From an uncultured Cytophagales bacterium (GTDB lineage: Bacteria > Bacteroidota > Bacteroidia > Cytophagales > Thermoflexibacteraceae), in NCBI GenBank assembly GCA_938039675.1, contig CALHUI010000018.1:1-56653 (forward strand): DNA of 56,653 nt. Reading direction: 5' to 3'. Positions 27,211-35,903 of the stretch are shown here, piece after piece. Every line of letters starts with the position of its first letter. The stretch's first letter is position 1. The notes beneath the pieces were generated by a model, which was given only the letters and a program-made list of their open reading frames with translations, made no database searches and was not told where the DNA came from. Position numbers and translations under genes: made by a program.

Positions 27211-27568
27211 AAGGCAGATTTACATCTTCGGCAAATTCTTGACCACTCTCGAGCATGTCAAAGTCGTTGTTTTGGTAGTACCAATTGACGGTTACTTTGC
27301 CTTTTTTGCTGCGCTTATAGTCTTCCAGCATATCAAAAATTTCCAGAAAACGGCGAGAACTGCTGGTGTTGAAGTAAATCATTTTGAAGTTAAAAACGAT
27401 TTCTCTGCCCGGTGTTGCCAAATAATCGCGCAGCCATTTGATGATAGGTTGAAAAAACTCTACGGTATATTCATGGTAAGATTCGCCGGCAATCTCGAGC
27501 ACTCCCGACTGCGCATCAAAATACACGGTCGGGATATAATTTGAGCCGGTAATCGAAAAATTCTCCAT
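27191..27568 (-). CDS. SiaC-family regulatory phosphoprotein (DUF1987)
   Basis: The 125-residue protein fits the DUF1987/SiaC family: PTVYFDAQSGVLEIAGESY near the start, an acidic middle with FNFKMIYFNTSSSRR holding the phospho-acceptor-type serine/threonine stretch, and WYYQNNDFDMLESGQEF near the end. In Pseudomonas SiaC is phosphorylated by the SiaB kinase and, when unphosphorylated, stimulates the SiaD diguanylate cyclase. The gene lies 9 bases after siaB. No SiaA phosphatase or SiaD cyclase is in this window. Confidence 0.88.
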   Translation of the reverse strand: MENFSITGSNYIPTVYFDAQSGVLEIAGESYHEYTVEFFQPIIKWLRDYLATPGREIVFNFKMIYFNTSSSRRFLEIFDMLEDYKRSKKGKVTVNWYYQNNDFDMLESGQEFAEDVNLPFNFYTF

Positions 27569-27577
27569 CTATCTACT

Positions 27578-28135
27578 TTATTTTTTTTCCTGATTGATTT
27601 GTACTGTCAGAATGAAAAAACTGTGCTCATTATCGGTTGGCAGAAATTCGTAGCGCAGGGGATTTTTAGCTTTTCTGATAATGCCTACGAGGCCTTTGCT
27701 GTCTTGGTCTTCGGGTGTTCGCAACTGCTGCCTGAAATAGCCGCGCAGTTGCTCATTGTCAAGCTGATTAATGTAATCTAATTTCTGTTTCAGATAGTCA
27801 ATTTGCTCGTTTTTTACCGTATTGCCCGAACCAACCGTGAAGGCGCTTTTATCGTGATTGGTTGCAATGATAACGATGCCTTTGCCGACCATTTTTTTAT
27901 CGGACTCCGAATAGTCTTTTTCGGCAGAGTAGAGGTTAATGTTTTGTACCAACTCCACCATAACGCTAAAAATCCGCCGTCTTGTTATATCGCTTTCCGC
28001 TTGTTCTTTTACGTTTCTGCCCATCATGGTCAGTACGTCGGTAGTCATCATACCCTGAAAAGCAAGCAGAATATGATGTTCTTCCACTAACTTGTAAAAG
28101 TCGTAAGGTGTATCGTTGTTATTTTGTTGGCTCAT
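27578..28135 (-). CDS. SiaB-family protein kinase (DUF6272)
   Basis: The 185-residue product (from ATG 28135) is a SiaB-type kinase of the histidine-kinase-like ATPase superfamily. The N-box-like segment MVELVQNINLYSA is visible, then VIIATNHDKSAFTVGSGN and a DSKGLVGIIRKA region corresponding to the ATP lid. The kinase phosphorylates its partner SiaC, whose gene follows directly. The longer frame from a TTG at 28144 is not needed. An exact -7 element (TATATTTG, complement of 28142-28149) lies only about six bases before the ATG, so the mRNA may be nearly leaderless. Confidence 0.85.
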   Translation of the reverse strand: MSQQNNNDTPYDFYKLVEEHHILLAFQGMMTTDVLTMMGRNVKEQAESDITRRRIFSVMVELVQNINLYSAEKDYSESDKKMVGKGIVIIATNHDKSAFTVGSGNTVKNEQIDYLKQKLDYINQLDNEQLRGYFRQQLRTPEDQDSKGLVGIIRKAKNPLRYEFLPTDNEHSFFILTVQINQEKK

Positions 28136-28190
28136 TGTAAGCAAATATAAGAGTTTCGGGCAAATTCAGAAATTTAAAAGGTATGGCTAT

Positions 28191-28225
28191 AAAAAAAATG
28201 CGCCGTTTGCAAAAAAACGGCGCAT
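28191..28225 (-). terminator. strong intrinsic terminator after the ABC1 kinase gene
   Basis: An 11-base perfect stem, ATGCGCCGTTT (28198-28208) with AAACGGCGCAT (28215-28225), encloses a six-base loop. On the minus strand it is followed by a T-run (from As 28191-28197). It starts three bases after the stop codon of the kinase gene. Confidence 0.88.
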
Positions 28226-28228
28226 CGC

Positions 28229-29545
28229 TTATTGCCAACTTGTATGCGTTCTGATATTGGCTTTCAGACTGTTAAGCATGGAGTAAAGCCCGAAATAGGT
28301 GCGATTGAGGTACAAAGCATCTTTTGCGCCTCGCGGTTTTTTGGATTTTTTGAGTTCGTCCATTTTGGACAAGCGTTCGCCAAACTGATAGAGTTGCATA
28401 AAGTAGCTTTCATCGCCAAAATCAAAAGATTCTTCACGGAATGGGCGAATGGTCAGGTAAATCATTTCACTGAATGTTTCTATAAACAGTTGCTTGATAG
28501 CAGGGCTGTCGTCTTCATAAATGAAACCCAAATCGTAGAAGGTTTGCTCCAAACCTGCGGGGTCATCAAAAATGCGGGGATTAATAACTCGGAAGTGGGT
28601 TTTATAGTAGTCCGGCGGGATAACTTTTACACAACCAAAGTCTATGATGCCCAATGTGCCGTCGGGGCGCATCAGAAAGTTACCCGGGTGCGGGTCGGCA
28701 TGCACCATTAACATGCGGTGCATTTGGTAGTCGTAGAAGTCCCACAGTGCTTGCCCAATTTGATTGCGGACTTCCTGCGAAGGGTTGTCTTTAAGGAAAT
28801 CATCCAAGTGCTTACCCGACATCCAGTCCATGGTCAGAATGCGTTTGGATGTATATTCGGGATAATATTTCGGGAATGCCAGGTTTGGTATGTGGGCACA
28901 GGCTTTGGCAATGCGGTCAGCATGGTTCATTTCCAGCTCATAGTCGGTTTCTGCTATGAGCATGTTTTGAACTTCGCTCATGTAGAGGTCTAAGTCGCGC
29001 TCGTTGAGTCCCAGAATCTGTACGGCAAAGGGGCGCACCATTTTCAAGTCGGAAGCGATGCTGTCGGCAACGCCCGGGTACTGGATTTTAACGGCAAAAG
29101 TTTGTCCGCCTTTGGTTGCTTTGTGTACCTGCCCGATAGAGGCTGCATTAACTGCATCTTTAGTAAAGGTGTCGAATATTTCGTTCGGATTTTTGCCGAA
29201 AAACTGCTGAAAAGTCTTCACTACCAACGGATAGGAAAGCGGCGGGGCAGAATACTGAGCCATTGTGAATTTCTCCTGATAGGCAGTGGGAAGCATGTTT
29301 TTATCCATACTCATCATCTGGGCTACTTTCAAAGCACTGCCTTTCAGTTCGCTGAGCGTTTCGTAGATGTCCTCTGCATTGTCGCGATGCAGGTCTTCGC
29401 GGCTGACACTGCTGTCCACTAATCGCTTGGCGTAGTGCTTGATGTAGTTGCCGCCGAGTTTGACACCTGTTTTAACAAATTTGGCGGCGCGTTCGGCTTT
29501 GGTGATTGGTATAGTGTCTTGGACTTTTGGCTTATCTTCTGCCAT
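28229..29545 (-). CDS. ABC1/UbiB-family atypical kinase (AarF-like)
   Basis: The 438-residue protein (from ATG 29545) is an ABC1/COQ8-type kinase. It has the family's alanine-rich loop (AASIGQVHKA), the VAIK-like lysine in FAVKIQYPG, the catalytic HADPHPGN and the metal-binding IDFGC. The KxGQ element at the N-terminus is a variant, K73-V-A75-Q76, with Ala in place of Gly. Members support isoprenoid-quinone or lipid metabolism as ATPases. No membrane helix is evident. An ATG 30 bases upstream would add MHTYNKKSPI. It follows a TetR gene by about 105 bases, a pairing seen in other Bacteroidota. Confidence 0.88.
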   Translation of the reverse strand: MAEDKPKVQDTIPITKAERAAKFVKTGVKLGGNYIKHYAKRLVDSSVSREDLHRDNAEDIYETLSELKGSALKVAQMMSMDKNMLPTAYQEKFTMAQYSAPPLSYPLVVKTFQQFFGKNPNEIFDTFTKDAVNAASIGQVHKATKGGQTFAVKIQYPGVADSIASDLKMVRPFAVQILGLNERDLDLYMSEVQNMLIAETDYELEMNHADRIAKACAHIPNLAFPKYYPEYTSKRILTMDWMSGKHLDDFLKDNPSQEVRNQIGQALWDFYDYQMHRMLMVHADPHPGNFLMRPDGTLGIIDFGCVKVIPPDYYKTHFRVINPRIFDDPAGLEQTFYDLGFIYEDDSPAIKQLFIETFSEMIYLTIRPFREESFDFGDESYFMQLYQFGERLSKMDELKKSKKPRGAKDALYLNRTYFGLYSMLNSLKANIRTHTSWQ

Positions 29546-29650
29546 AATGGGTGATTTTTTATTGTAAGTATGCAAGTAGCATGTGATATGTGTTCGGATG
29601 CATGTGCATCCTAACAGTTGTATTGCCTATGCGAAAGCACTTGTTTACGT

Positions 29651-30280
29651 TTAACGTGCAAAAACAAATTTGGCAAAGTCAAAGGCCGAATCTGCGATGT
29701 TTTTACCTAACAGGTCAAAAGAGAGATTAACAGCTTTTTCAATGGCTGCATCGGTTCTTTGAAAACTTTGGCTGTTGTCTTTTATCCAGAAACCAATGAT
29801 AAATTTCATTTGCCACCAAAGAAAGCCTGCATAGCGGTCGGTCAGGAAAGGGCGGTCTGTTATTTCGCCAGTATATATGCCGTCGTTAATAATCCCTTTT
29901 ACAAAACTATCAAAAGATTTTTCTAAGCGTGCAAAAAGGTTTGGTTCTCCGCAGAGGCGGCGTTCTAAACTGCCCCGCTGCTCATAGGTCATTTTAGCAA
30001 AGCTGCGAACATTTTTCAGTGTTTCTATGTAACCGTAGTACATGGCAAGCATTTTTTCACGGGTGCTGTACTCTTCAAAAACGCTGTCGTTGCGCAATTT
30101 GTTAATTGTTTCGTTAAAGGCATCGTCCCATACGGCCTCTTCCAAAGCGGCAAAAGATGAATAGTAGTCGTAAAACGATTTTTCATCCATATTAAGGCTT
30201 TGCATGAAGGTAAACACAGAAGCTGGGCGTTTGCCGTGATTCAGTACGTAGCGGATGTATTCCTGCTTGATTTGTTCCAT
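29651..30280 (-). CDS. TetR-family transcriptional regulator
   Basis: The 209-residue product (from ATG 30280) has an N-terminal helix-turn-helix like TetR regulators, FTFMQSLNMDEKSFYDYYSS, with the typical FYxYF-like turn. The rest is a helical ligand-binding domain with a Trp-rich helix (GFLWWQMKFIIGFW). It is probably a repressor or sensor of a small hydrophobic ligand; the target is likely itself and/or the ABC1 kinase gene directly downstream. I rejected a TTG start 21 bases upstream. Confidence 0.82.
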   Translation of the reverse strand: MEQIKQEYIRYVLNHGKRPASVFTFMQSLNMDEKSFYDYYSSFAALEEAVWDDAFNETINKLRNDSVFEEYSTREKMLAMYYGYIETLKNVRSFAKMTYEQRGSLERRLCGEPNLFARLEKSFDSFVKGIINDGIYTGEITDRPFLTDRYAGFLWWQMKFIIGFWIKDNSQSFQRTDAAIEKAVNLSFDLLGKNIADSAFDFAKFVFAR

Positions 30281-30728
30281 AATGAGGGATGCTGATAGCA
30301 AAAACTTTCAGTTTTGATTTTACCTACTTTAACTGATTGAGCAGCTAAAAGGTTCTCAAACAATGAAAAACATTGGCTGCCGTTGTTTTTTCACAGGCTT
30401 ACCAACCTGACATATTTTTTCTGCGGGGGCGTACATACAAAACCTGACGGTTCTTTAAGACTTCTTAGGTTTAAATGCTTGTTTTTCAATAGCTTACGTA
30501 AGAATTTTTCGCAAATCGCCTGCGTTTTTGTATAAGTGAGCCCCAACCGGCATTTCGGAATTCGGATATGGAATTGCGGATTCATAAAAAATCAGCAAAA
30601 AATATTTTACAGATTAGCGCAATTGGTTTGCACAAGATTAGACACGCAACCCTAACGAATTTTGGATGCCCGTCAAGAGGGTGCCTATGCCATGCATTCG
30701 ATTTTGCCAGAGGCTCGGGCAATGGTTG
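30281..30728. other. gene-free region
   Basis: No convincing gene is present. A minus-strand frame of 64 codons (30391-30585) has no family resemblance and unusual composition, so I leave it out. There is a weak inverted repeat around 30439-30473 (AAACCT with AGGTTT). A segment at 30570-30600 resembles one at 16295-16320 (GGAATT.CGGATT then AAAAATCAGC), so fragments of dispersed non-coding repeats may be here. Confidence 0.5.
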
Positions 30729-30974
30729 TTACCCTCCGCTTACAGGCGGAATCAGTGCGATTTCGTCGGTTGGGCGAATGATGTAGTCGGGTATTGCATA
30801 CTCGCCGTTGATGGCCACCGCTACCGATTTAAGTGTGCCTATCATCGGGTAAGTGGTTTTCAGTTCGTTGAGCAAATCGGCTACGGTGCAATGTTCCTGT
30901 GCAATTTCCCACTCCAGCGACGATGTGCTGAGTTGTTCGCGCAGAATCCCAAAAACTAAAATGGAAAACTTCAT
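30729..30974 (-). CDS. moaD: molybdopterin synthase sulfur carrier subunit
   Basis: The 81-residue product from ATG 30974 has the ubiquitin-like MoaD/ThiS form: MKFSILVFGILRE at the start, TVADLLNELKTTYP in the middle, and the end DEIALIPPVSGG. The terminal Gly-Gly is thiocarboxylated and passes sulfur to precursor Z during molybdenum cofactor synthesis. The longer frame to 31085 has no coding character. No other moa gene is adjacent. An exact -7 element (TATTTTTG, complement of 30982-30989) lies just upstream. Confidence 0.88.
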   Translation of the reverse strand: MKFSILVFGILREQLSTSSLEWEIAQEHCTVADLLNELKTTYPMIGTLKSVAVAINGEYAIPDYIIRPTDEIALIPPVSGG

Positions 30975-31123
30975 AGCAAAACAAAAATATGAATTTTGTG
31001 CTAAAAAAAGTGTTAGTAAAACTTGCTTCTTATAAGGTTGCGTTTTTATCTTGCAAAAGAAGGAATCAGCTGATATTTCTATCAATTTATTTTTTTATTT
31101 TATTATTTAGTTGTTTTTTCTTT

Positions 31124-32485
31124 ATGTTTAAACGTTTTCAAATCCTAATTTTTTACTTGATTTTTTTTTATTGTGTGTCTTTTTTAGCTTATGCACAGGG
31201 CGATTCTCAAAAAGGTATTGACCATTCGTACAAACCGCTGACTTTGAAATTGGATGATAGCGGCAGCAAGTATGTTCGTTTTATCATTTGGCATCACTTC
31301 TGGCTAAGTCGTACGCAGAACAACCCGGGTACGCGTTCCTACACAGGAGAGGATATGCCTGTATCGGTTGATTTTGGGGTGCGGCGTTCCCGTTTTTTGG
31401 CCTATGCACAGGTTTCTCCCCGTTTTTTAGTGATGACCCACTTTGGTATTAACAATCAGAATTTTGCCTCCGGCGGTGCTCCCGGTACAGATGCAACCAA
31501 TCAGCTAATCTCCGGCAACAAAAAACCACAACTTTTTTTTCATGATATCTGGACAGAGTATATGATTACCGATAAAAAACTTTATATCGGTACAGGCCTG
31601 CATTATTGGAACGGTATTTCGCGCATGAGTAGCCATAGCACACTAAATTTTATGACTATGGATGCGCCGATTTTCAATTGGCCGCTGATTGAACACAATG
31701 ACCAATTTGCCCGTCAGTACGGTATATATGCCAAAGGACAACTCGGAAAGTTTGACTATCGGATTGCCATTAATAAGCCGTTTTTGTTTGACCGACAGCC
31801 GCTGGAAAATCGCGCATTTGGTACGGCAACTGAAAAAGCAGCTTTTACGGGCTATTTTAATTATATGTTCAAAGATAGCGAATCTAATAAATTGCCCTTT
31901 TTTGTTGGCAGTTACCTTGGTTCAAAAACGGTTTTCAACGTTGGTGCGGGCTTTTACTACCATCCCGAATCTACGGCCAGTCTGCAAAATGGGGTCAAAA
32001 CCAAGCACGACATTGCACTGTTTGGCGCAGATGTGTTTTACGACCGGCCGTTGAATAGTGGTAAAAATTTTCTCTCGCTATATTCGGTATTCTATAATTA
32101 CGACTTTGGGCCGAATTACATTCGCAACATTGGTATTCTAAATCCTGAGATTAATTTTAACCCCACGGCTGTCTCTTTCAACGGGCCCGGGAATGCACAG
32201 CCAACCATTGGAACGGGACAAATCTGGTACACGCAGATTGGTTTTGGATTGCCCAAACTGAAAAACGGTACACAGTTTATGCCTTATGTAACACATACCT
32301 GGAAAAATTTTGAGTATCTCAACCAGTCATCACATCAGTATGACCTAGGACTGCAGTGGTTTATTAACCAGCACTATGCTAAAATATCGCTGCAATACAG
32401 CGCAAGGCCTGTGTACGACCTAAACCGCAATAAACTTAGCAAGCTTTATGGCGAGTGGATTTTACAAACTCATATTTTCTTATAA
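31124..32485 (+). CDS. outer membrane porin
   Basis: The 453-residue product (from ATG 31124) has a strongly hydrophobic signal peptide cut near LAYAQG, then repeated aromatic strands ending in Phe-Leu, typical of a barrel porin. Conserved-looking parts are KYVRFIIWHHFWLSRTQNNPG and VDFGVRRSRFLAYAQVSPR. The leader upstream of the ATG is very T-rich. The gene is followed by DUF4212 and a sodium:solute symporter, so the porin probably lets the same solute through the outer membrane. An upstream extension to 30989 exists but starts before the signal peptide. Confidence 0.8.
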   Translation: MFKRFQILIFYLIFFYCVSFLAYAQGDSQKGIDHSYKPLTLKLDDSGSKYVRFIIWHHFWLSRTQNNPGTRSYTGEDMPVSVDFGVRRSRFLAYAQVSPRFLVMTHFGINNQNFASGGAPGTDATNQLISGNKKPQLFFHDIWTEYMITDKKLYIGTGLHYWNGISRMSSHSTLNFMTMDAPIFNWPLIEHNDQFARQYGIYAKGQLGKFDYRIAINKPFLFDRQPLENRAFGTATEKAAFTGYFNYMFKDSESNKLPFFVGSYLGSKTVFNVGAGFYYHPESTASLQNGVKTKHDIALFGADVFYDRPLNSGKNFLSLYSVFYNYDFGPNYIRNIGILNPEINFNPTAVSFNGPGNAQPTIGTGQIWYTQIGFGLPKLKNGTQFMPYVTHTWKNFEYLNQSSHQYDLGLQWFINQHYAKISLQYSARPVYDLNRNKLSKLYGEWILQTHIFL

Positions 32486-32509
32486 TCAACTTTTTACTCA
32501 TCTACGAAA

Positions 32510-32779
32510 ATGAAAACATTAGAGGAAACCGAAAAATTGCGCCAATATTGGCAGCGAAATTTACGTATCTTAGCCATATTACTTGGTATATGGTTGCTTG
32601 TATCTTGCTTTTTGAGTATTTTTTTTGCAAAAGAACTAAATGCTTATCATTTAGGTGGCTTCAAACTAGGCTTTTGGTTTGCACAGCAGGGCTCTATTTA
32701 CGTCTTTCTTCTATTAATCGTCATCTATGTGCGTCAAATGAACAGTTTAGATAAGCAGTTTGATGTTGATGAGAAATAA
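32510..32779 (+). CDS. DUF4212 small symporter subunit
   Basis: The 89-residue protein has two membrane helices (about 20-40 and 57-77) and the family's opening EKLRQYWQRNLRIL and closing YVRQMNSLDKQFDV. DUF4212 proteins accompany large sodium/solute symporters of the VC_2705 (acetate) type, as here, where the partner gene starts 42 bases downstream. Confidence 0.88.
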   Translation: MKTLEETEKLRQYWQRNLRILAILLGIWLLVSCFLSIFFAKELNAYHLGGFKLGFWFAQQGSIYVFLLLIVIYVRQMNSLDKQFDVDEK

Positions 32780-32821
32780 AATCGAATAAACATAATCAAC
32801 CACTTTAAACAAGTCAATCTT

Positions 32822-34519
32822 ATGGATGTTCAGATTTGGACTTATATTATTGTAGGACTAAGTTTTGCACTGTATATCAGTATTGCGGTTTGGTCTCGGG
32901 CTAGCTCTACCAAAGAGTTCTATGTGGCAGGCGGCGGCGTTTCTTCGCTGGCCAACGGTATGGCGACAGCTGCCGATTGGATGTCAGCAGCCTCTTTTAT
33001 TTCAATGGCCGGCATTATTTCATTTGCAGGCTACGATGGCTCGGTGTATTTGATGGGTTGGACAGGAGGCTATGTATTATTAGCCTTGTTACTTGCTCCA
33101 TACTTGCGCAAATTTGGCAAATTTACCGTTCCTGATTTCATTGGTGAACGCTACTATTCCAATGTTGCGCGGACAGTAGCCGTTATTTGTGCCCTTTTCG
33201 TTTCGTTTACTTATGTAGCAGGGCAAATGCGCGGCGTAGGCATCGTATTTTCTCGCTTCTTAGAAGTGGACATTAATACGGGTGTAATTATCGGGATGTT
33301 CATTGTGCTGTTCTATGCTGTACTGGGTGGTATGAAAGGTATTACTTACACGCAGGTGGCGCAGTATGTTATCCTGATTTTTGCCTACATGGTTCCGGCA
33401 ATTTTTATTTCTATCCAACTGACAGGCAATCCTGTGCCGCAGTTAGGTTTTGGTAGTACGCTGGCAACTGAACCGGGCGTTTACTTGCTCGATAAACTTG
33501 ACGGGCTAAACCGTGAATTAGGTTTTGCCGAATATACCAATGGCTCTAAGTCGCTGATAGATGTATTTGCTATCACCTTTGCGCTGATGGTAGGTACTGC
33601 CGGATTACCGCATGTAATTGTGCGATTTTTTACAGTTCCTAAGGTACGTGATGCGCGCTCCTCTGCGGGCTATGCGCTGCTGTTTATTGCCATCTTGTAC
33701 ACCACAGCGCCTGCCGTTGCAGCATTTGCTCGCACCAATCTGATTCAGACCGTTAGCAATCAGCCATATACTACTATGCCCGATTGGTTTAAAAAATGGG
33801 AGACAACAGAATTAATTAAGTTTGAAGATAAAAATGCAGACGGACTAATTCAGTATGTGGCCGACAAGGATAAAAATGAGTTGAAAATAGACAATGATAT
33901 TATGGTGCTTGCCAATCCGGAAATTGCTAAGTTGCCCAATTGGGTAATTGCGCTGGTAGCAGCTGGCGGTTTGGCAGCAGCGCTCTCTACGGCAGCAGGA
34001 TTGCTGCTGGTAATTTCTGCTGCAATTTCACATGACTTACTCAAAAAGCAGTTGATGCCCAAAATTACCGAAAAGCAGGAGTTACTTGCCGCGCGTACCG
34101 CATCAGTATTTGCCGTAGTTGTTGCGGGCTACTTTGGTATCAAGCCTCCCGGATTTGTAGCGGCAGTAGTAGCGTTGGCATTTGGGTTGGCCGCTGCTTC
34201 ATTCTTCCCGGCCATTGTTCTTGGTATTTTCTACAAGCGCATGAATAAGGAAGGTGCCGTAGCAGGTATGGTGGGCGGCTTGCTCCTTATGATTTACTAC
34301 ATACTGGCTTTCAAGTTCAATGCTTTTGGCGAAACTACTCCCAAAGACTGGTGGTTCGGCATTTCTCCCGAAGGCTTCGGAACAGTCGCGATGTTTGCCA
34401 ATTTCTTCATCTCTATTGTGATTAGCGCCTTTACACCGCCGCCGCCCGTACGTGTGCAACATTTGACTGAAAGCATACGCTATCCGAAAGGAGCCAAGGC
34501 CGCAACAGCTCATCATTAA
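32822..34519 (+). CDS. VC_2705-type sodium:solute (probably acetate) symporter
   Basis: The 565-residue protein has about 13 membrane helices of the solute:sodium symporter fold. It has the ActP-like FYVAGGGVSSLANGMATAAD, the SFISMAGIISFAGYDG stretch and the sodium-site region with GGLAAALSTAAGLLLVIS. It also has an internal loop of about 60 residues typical of the VC_2705 subgroup. It works with the DUF4212 subunit, probably in acetate or other short-chain acid uptake. Substrate is inferred from family naming. Confidence 0.9.
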   Translation: MDVQIWTYIIVGLSFALYISIAVWSRASSTKEFYVAGGGVSSLANGMATAADWMSAASFISMAGIISFAGYDGSVYLMGWTGGYVLLALLLAPYLRKFGKFTVPDFIGERYYSNVARTVAVICALFVSFTYVAGQMRGVGIVFSRFLEVDINTGVIIGMFIVLFYAVLGGMKGITYTQVAQYVILIFAYMVPAIFISIQLTGNPVPQLGFGSTLATEPGVYLLDKLDGLNRELGFAEYTNGSKSLIDVFAITFALMVGTAGLPHVIVRFFTVPKVRDARSSAGYALLFIAILYTTAPAVAAFARTNLIQTVSNQPYTTMPDWFKKWETTELIKFEDKNADGLIQYVADKDKNELKIDNDIMVLANPEIAKLPNWVIALVAAGGLAAALSTAAGLLLVISAAISHDLLKKQLMPKITEKQELLAARTASVFAVVVAGYFGIKPPGFVAAVVALAFGLAAASFFPAIVLGIFYKRMNKEGAVAGMVGGLLLMIYYILAFKFNAFGETTPKDWWFGISPEGFGTVAMFANFFISIVISAFTPPPPVRVQHLTESIRYPKGAKAATAHH

Positions 34520-34584
34520 TGTCATGTTGCCGCAGTAGTAGTAGATAGAGTGATATTCCAAAGGATATTCAAATTCAAGTACTG

Positions 34585-34616
34585 AAACCTGATGGGCTTA
34601 AACAGCCGTCAGGTTT
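34585..34616 (+). terminator. hairpin terminator after the symporter operon
   Basis: AAACCTGATGG (34585-34595) pairs with CCGTCAGGTTT (34606-34616), with one G-T wobble and a 10-base loop, followed by ACAATTTTAT. It lies 66 bases beyond the symporter stop. The T-run is short, so termination may be partial. Confidence 0.6.
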
Positions 34617-34751
34617 ACAATTTTATATAAGCCCCAAAATTATTTTGCCATTGCATGTGTTCGCTATGTGCAATAATAAGTCTGTCGCTAAGGAAGAAAC
34701 AGAGATAAGTATGAAAATGTGAAAAACTGTGGCGAATAACAGATAGTACTT

Positions 34752-35807
34752 TTACTTCACGTTATCACATTTGCCCGCTTTCCATTGCGAAATACCGTTG
34801 CGCAAAGCCTCGGCCGCATTGCGGTAAGTCATCCCGTCACAGCCACAGACAGCAGCAGCGGCAGAGCTTGAATAACTGCCGGCACGTACATCTGCCGGTT
34901 GGTTCTTTTTACACTCCAATTTGCTGAGCCATTCCAAATCATAATTGGCGCGGTTTATCAGCTCGCTGCGTGTACAAAGGCCGGTTTTGTAGGTGTAATC
35001 AGCGTTTCCGGTGGCATAAATCAGGTATTCTTCGCCTTTGAAAAATAGCCAGTCGCACGAACTGAAACCTATTTCTATGTAGATATTGCGGTCTTGCAGT
35101 ACAACACCTTTCCAGATTTGGATAACATCAAAAATGGCGTATTTTTTTACGCCCATATCTACGAACCCTGTGATTTTTCCATGAAATACAGCATCTGCAT
35201 TTTCAAAAGCCTTTTGTACTGAAACGGCGGAGTCGCTGCATTTGCAGGCGATGTAGTTATCGTTAGCAAAGTCGCCTTGTTCAATCCGTCCGTCGGGATA
35301 AATCATTACGCCTCTGCCGTGCCGTTTGCCCATTTTCCAATCGCCCATGTACTTGGTACCGCTCGGCCAAATGCGTATGCCGTAGCCATTAGGCTCGTCG
35401 TTTGCCCAGGTGCCTTCATGTGAGCCACCGTCGGCAGAGGTTAATTTACCCTCGCCATGTCTTTTATCGTTCAGAAATTCGCCTACGTAGCGGTCGCCGT
35501 TTGGCCAAGTGTAGAGTCCGTAGCCGCTGCGCTTGCCCTGCACCCAGTTGCCTTGGTAAATGCTGCCATCTTTACCTGTGTAAGTGCCGTGTCCGTCCAT
35601 CAGGTCGTTGCGCCACATGCCTATGTATTTGCTGCCATCCGGCCAGATGAAAGTGCCGCGTCCGTGCCGTTTGCCTGTGCGGTACTTACCTGCGTATTTA
35701 CCTGTTTGCGTGGAATCCTTTTTTTGAGCATATGCCGATGATAAATCAAGACAGAAAAACAGCCAAAAAACTGCCCCGATGCGTAGCAGATGGGTTATTG
35801 TCATCAT
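34752..35807 (-). CDS. secreted MORN-repeat protein with NTR-like and Kazal-like ends
   Basis: The 351-residue protein has a signal peptide (to AYAQ, about 28), six or seven MORN repeats (about 38-180, for example GTFIWPDGSKYIGMW), then a cysteine-paired domain (Cys188, 190, 251, 278) beginning IACKCSDSAVSVQKAFENAD, like the TIMP/netrin NTR fold. The end AVCGCDGMTYRNAAEALRNG and C347 resembles a Kazal protease-inhibitor motif, with two cysteines replaced by alanine-like residues. The combination suggests an extracellular scaffold with inhibitor-like tail. The function is unknown. Confidence 0.75.
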   Translation of the reverse strand: MMTITHLLRIGAVFWLFFCLDLSSAYAQKKDSTQTGKYAGKYRTGKRHGRGTFIWPDGSKYIGMWRNDLMDGHGTYTGKDGSIYQGNWVQGKRSGYGLYTWPNGDRYVGEFLNDKRHGEGKLTSADGGSHEGTWANDEPNGYGIRIWPSGTKYMGDWKMGKRHGRGVMIYPDGRIEQGDFANDNYIACKCSDSAVSVQKAFENADAVFHGKITGFVDMGVKKYAIFDVIQIWKGVVLQDRNIYIEIGFSSCDWLFFKGEEYLIYATGNADYTYKTGLCTRSELINRANYDLEWLSKLECKKNQPADVRAGSYSSSAAAAVCGCDGMTYRNAAEALRNGISQWKAGKCDNVK

Positions 35808-35863
35808 GTTGTGTGCTTATCAATATATTAAACGAATTTAAAGCAAAGTGGGTTATTTGCGGA

Positions 35864-35871
35864 TAACTTTG
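35864..35871 (+). promoter_or_regulatory. -7 element of the BASS transporter gene
   Basis: TAACTTTG is an exact match, 33 bases before ATG 35904. No TTG is at the usual distance. Confidence 0.4.
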
Positions 35872-35903
35872 TTTAAATTCCGCGCACGGGGGAATGAAAA
35901 ACA

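Noticed and set aside
30391-30585. 64-codon minus-strand frame in a gene-free region
   Set aside because: No family resemblance and no good start context; a hairpin-like repeat lies inside it.
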